Origin: Caenimonas sedimenti
GTDB lineage: Bacteria > Pseudomonadota > Gammaproteobacteria > Burkholderiales > Burkholderiaceae_C
Direction of reading: 5' to 3'
Assembly: GCF_007833165.1 (NCBI RefSeq)
Contig: NZ_VOBQ01000019.1
Coordinates: 62,001 to 126,000, forward strand
Length of the DNA stretch: 64,000 nucleotides
Part shown: positions 53,965-62,897 of the stretch, piece after piece
How positions within the stretch are numbered: the stretch's first letter is position 1
Layout: each line of letters begins with the position of its first letter
The notes under the pieces: generated by a model
What the model was told of the DNA's origin: nothing
Database searches by the model: none
The model's input: only the letters and a program-made list of their open reading frames with translations
Program-made: the position numbers and the translations under genes

Positions 53965-54705
53965 TCAGGTGATGAGGTAGCCGCCATCGACCGGCAGGAT
54001 GACCCCGGTCACGAATGAAGCCGCCGGCGAAGCCAGGAACAGCACGGCGCCCGCCACGTCCTCCGGCCGGCCCCAGCGCTTGAGCGGCGTGCGCGCCAGG
54101 ATGGCGCCGCTGCGCGCTGGGTCTTCCTGCAGCGCACCGGTGAGGCGGGTGGCGATCCAGCCTGGCGCCACCGCATTCACCCGGATGCCGTCATCGGCAT
54201 AGGCGATGGCGAGCGACTTGGTCAACTGGGCCACGCCACCCTTGCTGGCGGAGTAGCCCGGCACCAGGCCGCCACCGAAGAAGCTGAGCATCGACGCGGT
54301 GTTGACGATGCTGCCGCCGCTGGCGCGCAGCAGCGCACGTGCGGCGGCGCAGGTGCGCATGGTGCCGTTGAGGTTGATGTCCAGCACGTCGGCGAACACC
54401 TTGGGGTCCAGCTCCTCGCCGCGCCGCAGGATGCCGGCGCAGTTGACCAGGACGTCGAGGCTGGAGAGCGATGCGATGAAGTTCGGCACCGCCGCGTCGT
54501 CCCGCACGTCCAGCACCGACCGCTGTGCCCCCTCGAGTTGCGCATCGGCCGCCGCGGCCTCCACGTCCGCGGGAGTCGCGCCCGTCATATGGACGCGGGC
54601 CCCCTGCTTCAGGAACGCCGCGGCGATGCCGGCGCCGATCCCGGAGGTGCCCCCGACGACCAGCACATGGCGCCCGGCGAACAGGCCGGTCGCGAATGTC
54701 GTCAT
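53965..54705 (-). CDS. Short-chain dehydrogenase/reductase
   Basis: 246-residue SDR. The cofactor motif is VVGGTSGIGAGI at about 14-25, NCAG near 83, the active serine in NTASMLS and YSASKGGVAQLTKSLA holds the Tyr/Lys pair. ILPVDGGYLIT is a typical end. The start at 54705 begins the domain; no clear ribosome site is visible. It is paired with the cupin gene, suggesting oxidation of an alcohol to the ketone used by the dioxygenase-like protein (inference). Confidence 0.87.
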   Translation of the reverse strand: MTTFATGLFAGRHVLVVGGTSGIGAGIAAAFLKQGARVHMTGATPADVEAAAADAQLEGAQRSVLDVRDDAAVPNFIASLSSLDVLVNCAGILRRGEELDPKVFADVLDINLNGTMRTCAAARALLRASGGSIVNTASMLSFFGGGLVPGYSASKGGVAQLTKSLAIAYADDGIRVNAVAPGWIATRLTGALQEDPARSGAILARTPLKRWGRPEDVAGAVLFLASPAASFVTGVILPVDGGYLIT

Positions 54706-54765
54706 GGCGCTCAAGGAAGCTTGACCACCACAAGCGCCGCCAGCGCCGGGATTCGTTTCACGTGA

Positions 54766-57132
<2,367 letters not shown>

Positions 57133-57153
57133 GCGAAGCGCGGCGGCGCGGCG

Positions 57154-57519
57154 CTATTGCGCCCGCGCCTTCATGTCGCGCAGCAGCTCCCGCTTGGCCT
57201 TGGCATTGGCGTTGCGCCAGGCGTGCCGGGCGGCGGCCAGGAATGCTTCCTCGCGTTCGTCCGCCGCCGCGGCTTCCTCATGCTCCAGGTCCAGCCACCC
57301 GGGCGGGCGGCCGGTGTGCGTTTCCACCTGGCGCGCCAGCTTGTCGCCGATCGGCCTGGAGCTCTTGATCTGCGAGAGCATCGAGGCGGAGATCTGCAGT
57401 TGCTGGGCGAACGCCATCTCGAGCCCCTTGGGCGGTGCTCCCCCTGCCAGCATGCCCTGCATGAATTCCTTGTGGAGGTGCACCAGGTTGCGGCGTCGGG
57501 TCTGCGCGAGGTCTGACAT
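57154..57519 (-). CDS. Helix-turn-helix-like small protein, unrecognised
   Basis: 121-residue cytoplasmic protein. The middle segment (FAQQLQISASMLSQIKSSRPIGDKLARQVE, about 37-66) resembles a Cro/XRE-type helix-turn-helix. PPGWLDLEHEE follows, then a charged C-terminal helix. Similar small regulators occur in Burkholderiales without known targets. Convergent with katG, 21 bases apart, so a katG role is not implied. Confidence 0.6.
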   Translation of the reverse strand: MSDLAQTRRRNLVHLHKEFMQGMLAGGAPPKGLEMAFAQQLQISASMLSQIKSSRPIGDKLARQVETHTGRPPGWLDLEHEEAAAADEREEAFLAAARHAWRNANAKAKRELLRDMKARAQ

Positions 57520-57557
57520 CTGGCCGGCACTATAGCGAGGCGGCGCGAGGGAGTCGC

Positions 57558-58076
57558 TCAGGGCGATGGCGGCGCGAGCACGAGCTCCTTGTCGGACACC
57601 CGCATCGAGAACCTGCCGAGGAAGTTCTGTCCCAGCAACCCGTGATCGGCGGGCCCGCCGACCAGCCCGATGCCGATCCGCACCGATGAAACCGAGAACG
57701 GACCCGCCGAGACGGCGACGCCTCGCAAGGTGCGCCCGGGCATCGCTCCGTTGGCGGTCTGGAACGTCGTCGGCTCACCGCCTTGCAGGCCGGCCTGGCT
57801 GGCGAAGGCCTCGCTGACGACGACGGTCGACGCGCCGGTGTCCACCAGGAAGGTGATGGGGCGGCCATTGACCGTCCCTTCCACATAGAAGTGGCCATTG
57901 CGGGCGCGCGGGATGCGGAGCTCCCCCGCCGCCGTGACGACCGCCGCCTTCGGCTTCATGGTGTGGTCGAGTGCGAGGTACACGACGCCCATCACGGCCA
58001 GCCAGAACGCGAGCACGCCCACGTGACCCCATCTGCGAACACCACCACCAGCGGCCGCCCGCTCCTGCTCGCCCAT
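57558..58076 (-). CDS. Membrane-anchored retroviral-type aspartic protease (clan AA)
   Basis: 172 residues. A transmembrane helix (about 16-36, WGHVGVLAFWLAVMGVVYLAL) is followed by a single pepsin-like lobe with catalytic D79-T-G in FLVDTGASTVVV, and GLLGQNFLGRF near the end as the flap-side motif. These proteins dimerise like retroviral proteases; the lobe faces the periplasm. ATG 58076 has GGAGG at six bases, so longer versions starting near 58115 are rejected. Substrate unknown. Confidence 0.88.
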   Translation of the reverse strand: MGEQERAAAGGGVRRWGHVGVLAFWLAVMGVVYLALDHTMKPKAAVVTAAGELRIPRARNGHFYVEGTVNGRPITFLVDTGASTVVVSEAFASQAGLQGGEPTTFQTANGAMPGRTLRGVAVSAGPFSVSSVRIGIGLVGGPADHGLLGQNFLGRFSMRVSDKELVLAPPSP

Positions 58077-58155
58077 GCGGGCCCTCCATTGCGGCAGTTT
58101 GCCTGCACCCATCATAGAGACGCGCGCGGCACATCGTCGGCCAGCTCGGCAGTAG

Positions 58156-58161
58156 TAGAGT
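58156..58161 (+). promoter_or_regulatory. Candidate -10 element of a leaderless transcript
   Basis: TAGAGT ends nine bases before the ATG at 58171; no Shine-Dalgarno sequence is present between them. Confidence 0.25.
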
Positions 58162-58170
58162 AGCTCTCCC

Positions 58171-58749
58171 ATGCCGCCCGCCCGAACCGCCACCGCTCCG
58201 GCTCGCCGATGGCTCGCCGCGCTGCTGCTGGCCAGTGCGGCCGCCACGCCCGGGCACGCGGAGGATTTCAAGGAATTCAGCAGCCAGGGGCTGCCGCGGT
58301 CGCAAGGCATCGTCGTGCGGGTCAGCCACCCGCCGCAATGGCGAAAGGTGCCGCTCGACGACGAGATGGCCATCGCGGAACTGCGCGGGCCGCATGGCGG
58401 GCTCACCGGCATCCTGCAGATCGGCAGGGGCCGGCAGCGCAACGACATCGAAACCCTTTGCAAGCCGGACCGCGCGCGGACGATGCTGGCGCAGGTTTCC
58501 GCCAACAACCAGGATGCGCGCGTCACCGATGTCATGGCGCGCACGCACCAGGGCCGGCCGGCCTATGAGATCCGGTACGAGCGCAACGATGCACCCGACC
58601 ACATGGTGGTGCGCAGCATGGTCGTCTGCCTGAAGGACAGCCAGCTGGTGGTCAGTTGCGCCGGGGCGGGCGGAGCGAAGGCCGCTGTGACCGGGATCGA
58701 GCCGGTGTGCAGCCGCATCCTCGAGAGCTTGTCGATCACCGAGGATTGA
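58171..58749 (+). CDS. Unrecognised exported protein
   Basis: 192 residues, function unknown. An N-terminal signal peptide (RRWLAALLLASAAATPGHAE) precedes a mature domain with a mixed alpha/beta pattern. Features are IVVRVSHPPQWRKVPLDDE, a Gly-rich loop and three cysteines late in the chain (Cys152, Cys163 and Cys180). It ends in a predicted helix with SRILESL. It diverges from the aspartic protease gene and precedes a small ORF by 45 bases. Confidence 0.65.
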   Translation: MPPARTATAPARRWLAALLLASAAATPGHAEDFKEFSSQGLPRSQGIVVRVSHPPQWRKVPLDDEMAIAELRGPHGGLTGILQIGRGRQRNDIETLCKPDRARTMLAQVSANNQDARVTDVMARTHQGRPAYEIRYERNDAPDHMVVRSMVVCLKDSQLVVSCAGAGGAKAAVTGIEPVCSRILESLSITED

Positions 58750-58782
58750 TGCTGAAAGATGGCGCCAGGTGCCGACTGCGGC

Positions 58783-58788
58783 CAGAAT
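58783..58788 (+). promoter_or_regulatory. Candidate -10 element of a leaderless transcript
   Basis: CAGAAT ends six bases before the ATG at 58795, with no Shine-Dalgarno sequence. Same arrangement as at 58156 and 20916. Confidence 0.25.
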
Positions 58789-58794
58789 AGCCGC

Positions 58795-59022
58795 ATGGCC
58801 CCCACCTCCACCTGGCGCGACAAGATCCTGGCGCTGCTGCGCTCCGGCAACGCGGCGGCCGCCATCGCCCAGATCAAGGTGGCGCCCAGCGTCCGCGACC
58901 TGCGGGCCCTCGAAAAGGCCCTGGCCGCGCCCGCGTTGAAAGGCAAGTGGCCCGGCGTCGATGCCGCCGTCACCGAAAACCTGCAGGCCTTGTCCGCGCC
59001 ACGGCTGCACCGGTCGCCATGA
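58795..59022 (+). CDS. Small unrecognised protein
   Basis: 75 residues, cytoplasmic, mostly helical by composition (ILALLRSGNAAAAIAQIKVAPSVRDLRALEKAL). No known domain. Start at 58795 chosen because the GTG/ATG frame further upstream would overlap the putative promoter. A rho-independent terminator lies about 166 bases beyond its stop. Confidence 0.5.
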   Translation: MAPTSTWRDKILALLRSGNAAAAIAQIKVAPSVRDLRALEKALAAPALKGKWPGVDAAVTENLQALSAPRLHRSP

Positions 59023-59187
59023 ACTGAAGGTGGCCGCACCATGTGCCCTTCAGGGCCATGGGCAGGCATCCGTCCCGCCCCCGTGGCACTGTCCTACCTG
59101 CGATGGCCGGCCGTTTGGGGCATCATTCATTCGTTCCCGGTGACCCCGGGGGCAACCTCCAGTTAAACAGCGCTTCGGCGCGTTTCG

Positions 59188-59214
59188 CGCCCGGTCCGTC
59201 CGGGCGTTTTCTTT
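59188..59214 (+). terminator. Rho-independent terminator
   Basis: Perfect 7-bp stem CGCCCGG/CCGGGCG (59188-59194 and 59200-59206) with a five-base loop, then TTTTCTTT. It ends plus-strand transcription before the convergent metallopeptidase gene. The 165 bases between the last plus gene and this hairpin hold no ORF I trust, so the terminator may also belong to a small RNA. Confidence 0.7.
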
Positions 59215-59220
59215 GGTGCG

Positions 59221-60216
59221 TCACGCCAGCCGGAACTGCCCCTTCTCCGTCCCGTCCGCCCAAGTGCCGGGTTCCGCCTTCCAGGACCCAGGCCCCAGCA
59301 CGACGGCGGCCAACTCGTCCAGCCCCACACCCAGCACCTCGATGGCTGCGGCGGCGCCGCCGTCCTCATACCGCGCCGCTTCGCAGAAGCGCGCGAGCAA
59401 CTCGTAGTCCTTGTCCAGCAGCTGAACCAGCAGTTTCGCGAGCTCATAGCTGAGGGGCTGGCCGTCGTCGGGCCGCAAGAAGGATTTGCCGCTCCAGAAC
59501 TCCTGGATCGTCGACGCATCCCAGAAGCGGCCCATCAGGTATTGCAGTTCCTGCGGCTGGTAGCGCGGACGGGCGGGAACGAACCGGTGCTCGGTGTTGA
59601 CAGCCAAACCTTCGTTCAACCAGGCCGGGATCGGCAGGTGGCGCACCAGGCAATGCGTGAGTTCATGCACCACCACCGGCTCCATCGTTTCGAACGGCCC
59701 CTGCGCGAAGACGAAGTGGCCGTAGCCCGCGTCGACGAACATGCCGCCACTGGTCGCCTCGGGCTGCGAGGATTCGCTTCCGTAGTGCGCGATGTACTGG
59801 TAGTACGTCTCCTCGTCACCGAACACCATCACCACCGTCTTGCCGTGCCCGTGGTCGGCGGCGATGCCGCGCAGCGTGGCGAGCACGCGCTTGCGCGAAC
59901 GCTCCAGGTAGTCGAGCAACACGGTCGTGGCACGCGGGGCCAGCGCCGACAGGAGCATGAAGTTCGGCGATTCAACGCGGCCGTAGCCGGTGGGCAGGGC
60001 TGCTGAAGTCGCATCCAGCCAGGCGGCCGCCCAGCCGTTGGCTTGGCGATGCAGCGCGGCATCGTCCCCCTCATCGGGCCAGGTCTGCTGCCGCCAGTCC
60101 GGAATGGGCAGCCGGGTGCCGGCGCGCCAAACGATGCCCTCCTCCATCGCCTCGCTGGTGACCGCCGGCGTGGGCGCCGGGTCCGGCTCACGCTTTCTCT
60201 TCAGCCATTGCAGCAT
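59221..60216 (-). CDS. MA-clan zinc metallopeptidase-like protein
   Basis: 331 residues with a zinc-peptidase motif H184-E-L-T-H188 (VVVHELTHCLVRHLP) and a downstream N201-E202-G, the usual third-ligand glutamate region of gluzincins. No signal peptide is visible, so it is probably cytoplasmic or leaderless-exported. The N-terminal part (LLDYLERSRKRVLATLRGIA) and C-terminal helical region resemble the peptidase MA-like domain family of uncharacterised proteins. It converges on a terminator six bases away and is separated from the lipoprotein gene by 43 bases. Confidence 0.8.
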   Translation of the reverse strand: MLQWLKRKREPDPAPTPAVTSEAMEEGIVWRAGTRLPIPDWRQQTWPDEGDDAALHRQANGWAAAWLDATSAALPTGYGRVESPNFMLLSALAPRATTVLLDYLERSRKRVLATLRGIAADHGHGKTVVMVFGDEETYYQYIAHYGSESSQPEATSGGMFVDAGYGHFVFAQGPFETMEPVVVHELTHCLVRHLPIPAWLNEGLAVNTEHRFVPARPRYQPQELQYLMGRFWDASTIQEFWSGKSFLRPDDGQPLSYELAKLLVQLLDKDYELLARFCEAARYEDGGAAAAIEVLGVGLDELAAVVLGPGSWKAEPGTWADGTEKGQFRLA

Positions 60217-60259
60217 GCCGAATCCCTCCTCGCGGGATTCTAGGCAACGGGCAGCGGGG

Positions 60260-60754
60260 TCAGCGGAAGTTGAACAACCGGTCCCGCACCTCCATGCCCG
60301 GATGCGCGCGCCGCACGATGCCCTGCGGATCGAGGTAGACCCAATAGAACATGTCGGCGCCCTGCACGTCGCGCCAGCGGTAGGTCATGACCGGCCCGTT
60401 CCAGCTGGCGACCCCATCGACCCGCGCGGGCGGGCCGAATTCGCGTTCGATGTCGGCGCGCGTCCATTGACCCGGCACGATGCGGTGGAAGTCGCGCTCG
60501 TTGAGCACTTGCCGGCTGCTGACGACCTTGCCCGCGGCGTCGAGATCGACCATCCAGGCATCCTGCCCGGCCGGCTGCAGCGAGTACTGCAGGCGTTGCC
60601 CGCGGCCGGGCAGTTCCACCACGCGCGTCGGCTGGCCCAGCCGGGCCAGGACTTCCTCGCGGGGCGTTCCGGGGGCGACGCCGGTGGCGGCGTAAGGGGA
60701 GGCGCAGGCGGCCAGGAAAAACGCGGCCGCGAACGGGAAAAGACGTTGGATCAT
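60260..60754 (-). CDS. Outer-membrane-type lipoprotein, function unknown
   Basis: 164 residues. The lipobox is LAAC with Cys17 (FFLAACASPY), so the protein should be lipidated; residue +2 is Ala, compatible with outer-membrane sorting. The mature part has two short repeats of the SmpA/OmlA (BamE-like) type: VAPGTPREEVLARLGQPT and IVPGQWTRADIEREFGPPA. BamE itself is a small subunit of the outer-membrane assembly complex; here two such modules occur. It is probably an envelope assembly or stability factor. Confidence 0.75.
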   Translation of the reverse strand: MIQRLFPFAAAFFLAACASPYAATGVAPGTPREEVLARLGQPTRVVELPGRGQRLQYSLQPAGQDAWMVDLDAAGKVVSSRQVLNERDFHRIVPGQWTRADIEREFGPPARVDGVASWNGPVMTYRWRDVQGADMFYWVYLDPQGIVRRAHPGMEVRDRLFNFR

Positions 60755-60813
60755 GGAACGTTGGAGTGGAAATGGCGCTTCAGGTTCGCTGCTGAGCACG
60801 AGTGGTTCACCGC

Positions 60814-60819
60814 TATCAT
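60814..60819 (+). promoter_or_regulatory. Candidate -10 element of a leaderless transcript
   Basis: TATCAT ends six bases before the ATG at 60826; no Shine-Dalgarno sequence. Confidence 0.25.
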
Positions 60820-60825
60820 TTCTGG

Positions 60826-61224
60826 ATGGCCCACAAGATGCACCGCCTGCTGCTCGCCGCGGTGTGCCTCGTCCCGCACCTCTGCTTGGGCCAGGAAGGC
60901 ACCAGGTCCGTGCCGCCGGAGTGCGCCAGGTTTCTCGGCTTGTGGTCCGGGACTTTGTCGCTGGGCTTCTACGGCAAGCAGCGCATCCACGTGACGCAGG
61001 TCTCCGATCAATGCGTGGCAACGCTGGCGTACAGCCCGACCGAGGCGATGCCCGAATCGTCTTCGCAAATTCCGATCCAGGCGGGCGTGATGACGTTTGC
61101 CTGCAGCGTGCCCGGAAGCACCTGCCGCCTGGAGGTGAAGGAGGATGCCCTCCACCTCACCGTCACCACGCCTTCCGGATTCGTCAACACGGGCGTTTTC
61201 CGCAAGGCGCCGCCCGGACAGTAG
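60826..61224 (+). CDS. Unrecognised secreted protein with several cysteines
   Basis: 132 residues. The signal peptide is MHRLLLAAVCLVPHLCLG, so ATG 60838 is an alternative start. The mature region opens PPECARFLGLWSGTLSLGFYGKQRIHV and is beta rich, with Cys residues spaced for disulphides (ECAR, DQCVA, FACS, STCRL). It resembles small beta-barrel-like periplasmic proteins, but I do not recognise a family. Divergent from the lipoprotein gene. Confidence 0.6.
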   Translation: MAHKMHRLLLAAVCLVPHLCLGQEGTRSVPPECARFLGLWSGTLSLGFYGKQRIHVTQVSDQCVATLAYSPTEAMPESSSQIPIQAGVMTFACSVPGSTCRLEVKEDALHLTVTTPSGFVNTGVFRKAPPGQ

Positions 61225-61323
61225 ATACGCTCACATCGCGCGCCGCGGGCCATTCTGGCAAGACTTCTGGGGGCATCGCCACCAACGCTGGCGCCCCGGC
61301 AGGGTCTGGCCTAGACTGAGCCC

Positions 61324-61395
61324 ATGAACCGCCGGCTCCCGACGCCCCAGCTGCCGCACATCGTGCGGCGCTGCCGTGCGCTCGCACTTTCCTGA
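61324..61395 (+). CDS. Possible 23-codon leader peptide
   Basis: ATG at 61324 to TGA at 61393-61395 encodes a basic peptide (MNRRLPTPQLPHIVRRCRA and four more residues). It ends one base-pair before the 12-bp inverted repeat at 61396, the geometry of translation-coupled attenuation. No Shine-Dalgarno sequence precedes it, and chance ORFs of this length are common in this GC-rich DNA. Confidence 0.15.
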   Translation: MNRRLPTPQLPHIVRRCRALALS

Positions 61396-61445
61396 GCCCG
61401 GCGATTCACCTCCTCCCCTTGTAGCGCAACATCGAATCGCCGGGC
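61396..61445 (+). repeat. 12-bp perfect inverted repeat in the rnk leader
   Basis: GCCCGGCGATTC (61396-61407) and GAATCGCCGGGC (61434-61445) are exact inverted copies around a 26-base loop. No T-tract follows, so it is not a simple terminator; it may be an RNA stem or a protein-binding site. Confidence 0.5.
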
Positions 61446-61515
61446 CTCGCAAGCGCAGAGTCCCCGCACACGCGTGCTTCACGCACGCGGTGCCCTGCTT
61501 GCCAAGGAGCCCCGC

Positions 61516-61929
61516 ATGGCCGCCGTCCTCGCGCCCGAGCGCACCCTCACCCAGATCGACTACGTCCGCCTCACGCGGCTGCTGACCGAGCAGCCGGCGT
61601 CGTTGAATGCCGGCACCCTCGACGAACTGCTCGCCGTCAGCGAGCTGGTGGCGTCACCCTCCGTGGCGCCCGATGTGGTCACCATGTACAGCCAGATCGT
61701 CGTGGCCGACGAGACGGATGGCGCGCGCATGAAGATCGCGCTGTGCTACCCCGACCATGCGGAGCCGGCCGCCGGCTTCATCTCCGTGCTGGCGCCGCTC
61801 GGCACGGCCCTCCTGGGCCTGCGCGTCGGCGACGTCGCGCGCTGGGCCGGGCCCGGCGGTCAGCTGCATGCCACCCGCGTGGTCGAGATGCTGTTCCAGC
61901 CGGAAGCCACCGGCGACTACACGACGTGA
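61516..61929 (+). CDS. rnk: Nucleoside diphosphate kinase regulator (Rnk, GreA/B C-terminal fold)
   Basis: 137 residues, the standard Rnk length. The N-terminal helical part (TLTQIDYVRLTRLL, then LLAVSELVASPSV) leads to the GreA/GreB-like FKBP domain (VTMYSQIVVADETDGARMKIALCYPD, ISVLAPLGTALLGLRVGDVA). Rnk proteins bind RNA polymerase and affect alginate and nucleotide metabolism. AAGGAG precedes ATG 61516. It is eight bases upstream of a universal stress protein gene, so both belong to a stress-related unit under the structured leader. Confidence 0.88.
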   Translation: MAAVLAPERTLTQIDYVRLTRLLTEQPASLNAGTLDELLAVSELVASPSVAPDVVTMYSQIVVADETDGARMKIALCYPDHAEPAAGFISVLAPLGTALLGLRVGDVARWAGPGGQLHATRVVEMLFQPEATGDYTT

Positions 61930-61937
61930 GGCCCACG

Positions 61938-62840
61938 ATGTCGACGGACCAATCCTTCCATCGATGGGTCACGCCGCGCCACATCCTGGTGCTGCATGAC
62001 CTCACGGCGCAAGCCGACCAAGCCGCCTGGCGCGCGGGCATGATCGCCCGCGACCAGGGTGCCGACCTGTGCCTGCTGCACGCCGCACGCGAGCCGGCCA
62101 ATGCGGGACGTGCGCGCATCGCCCTGCAGCGGCTCGCGGGTGAACTCGCCGAACGCCTCGGTATGACGGCCGACGTGCGCGTGGTGCATGGCGACCCGGT
62201 CGATGCGGTCATGCGCGCGCGTGCGGACACCAGCATGGTGGTCCTGGGCGCGCGGCGCCGGAACGTGCTGCGCGACTGGATCTTCGGCACCCCCGCCGAG
62301 CGGCTGATCCGCATGGCCGGCCGCCCCGTGCTGGTGGTGAAGAAGCCGGCCACCGCGGGCTACCGCCGCGTGCTGGTACCGGTGGACCTGGGGCCGGGTG
62401 CTACGTCCGCGATCACGGCCGCGACGGCCTTGACGCGCGGCACGCGCATCGACGTGTTCCATTCGCTGGCCGTGCGCCACGAGGTGACGATGCGCGCGGC
62501 CGACGTGCCCGAAGCAGTGGTGCGCGAATACCGGCAACGCAGCGCGGACCGCGCCCGCCAGCGCATCGGCGAACTGATCGGGACGGTGCCGGACGCCGGC
62601 TTCTCCGCCGTGCCATCCATCGGCTTCGGCTACGCGTCGAGCATGGTGCTGGCCAAGGAACAGGCGATGCGCGCGGACCTCGTCGTCATCGGCAAGCGCC
62701 GGCGCGGGATGCTGGCCGACTTCTTCCTGGGCAGCGTGACGCAGCGCGTGCTGGCCGGCGCGCGTTCCGACGTGCTGGTGCTGCCGGTCGTGGCGAAGGA
62801 GGCCGGCGCCCCGCTGCCTCTCAGTGGCCTCCCGGCTTGA
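61938..62840 (+). CDS. Tandem universal stress protein
   Basis: 300-residue protein with two UspA domains. The first (about 15-145) contains VVLGARRRNVLRDWIFGTPAERLI. The second (about 150-285) has the ATP-binding motif G-2x-G-9x-G in GKRRRGMLADFFLGSVTQRVL. Tandem Usp proteins act in stress and energy-limitation responses. It is cotranscribed with rnk and followed by the antiporter gene after 57 bases. Confidence 0.9.
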   Translation: MSTDQSFHRWVTPRHILVLHDLTAQADQAAWRAGMIARDQGADLCLLHAAREPANAGRARIALQRLAGELAERLGMTADVRVVHGDPVDAVMRARADTSMVVLGARRRNVLRDWIFGTPAERLIRMAGRPVLVVKKPATAGYRRVLVPVDLGPGATSAITAATALTRGTRIDVFHSLAVRHEVTMRAADVPEAVVREYRQRSADRARQRIGELIGTVPDAGFSAVPSIGFGYASSMVLAKEQAMRADLVVIGKRRRGMLADFFLGSVTQRVLAGARSDVLVLPVVAKEAGAPLPLSGLPA

Positions 62841-62885
62841 GCAAGCCAACGTGCCGCTCTGTCCCGGCGGCCTGGGACATGCCTC

Positions 62886-62891
62886 TACACT
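62886..62891 (+). promoter_or_regulatory. Candidate -10 element of a leaderless mrpA transcript
   Basis: TACACT, identical to the -10 proposed at 20916, ends six bases before the ATG at 62898. No Shine-Dalgarno sequence is present and no good -35 is seen. Confidence 0.3.
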
Positions 62892-62897
62892 CGGTTC

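Larger units (their letters stand above)
61225..61515 (+). other. 291-base structured leader region upstream of rnk
   Basis: This is the longest non-coding stretch. It holds three hairpins: GCCGCAC/GTGCGGC at 61353-61369 with a three-base loop, a perfect 12-bp inverted repeat at 61396-61407 and 61434-61445, and CGCGTGC/GCACGCG at 61471-61489. A 23-codon ORF at 61324-61395 ends immediately before the long inverted repeat. Structured rnk leaders are known in gammaproteobacteria; whether this one is related cannot be judged by eye. Confidence 0.5.
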
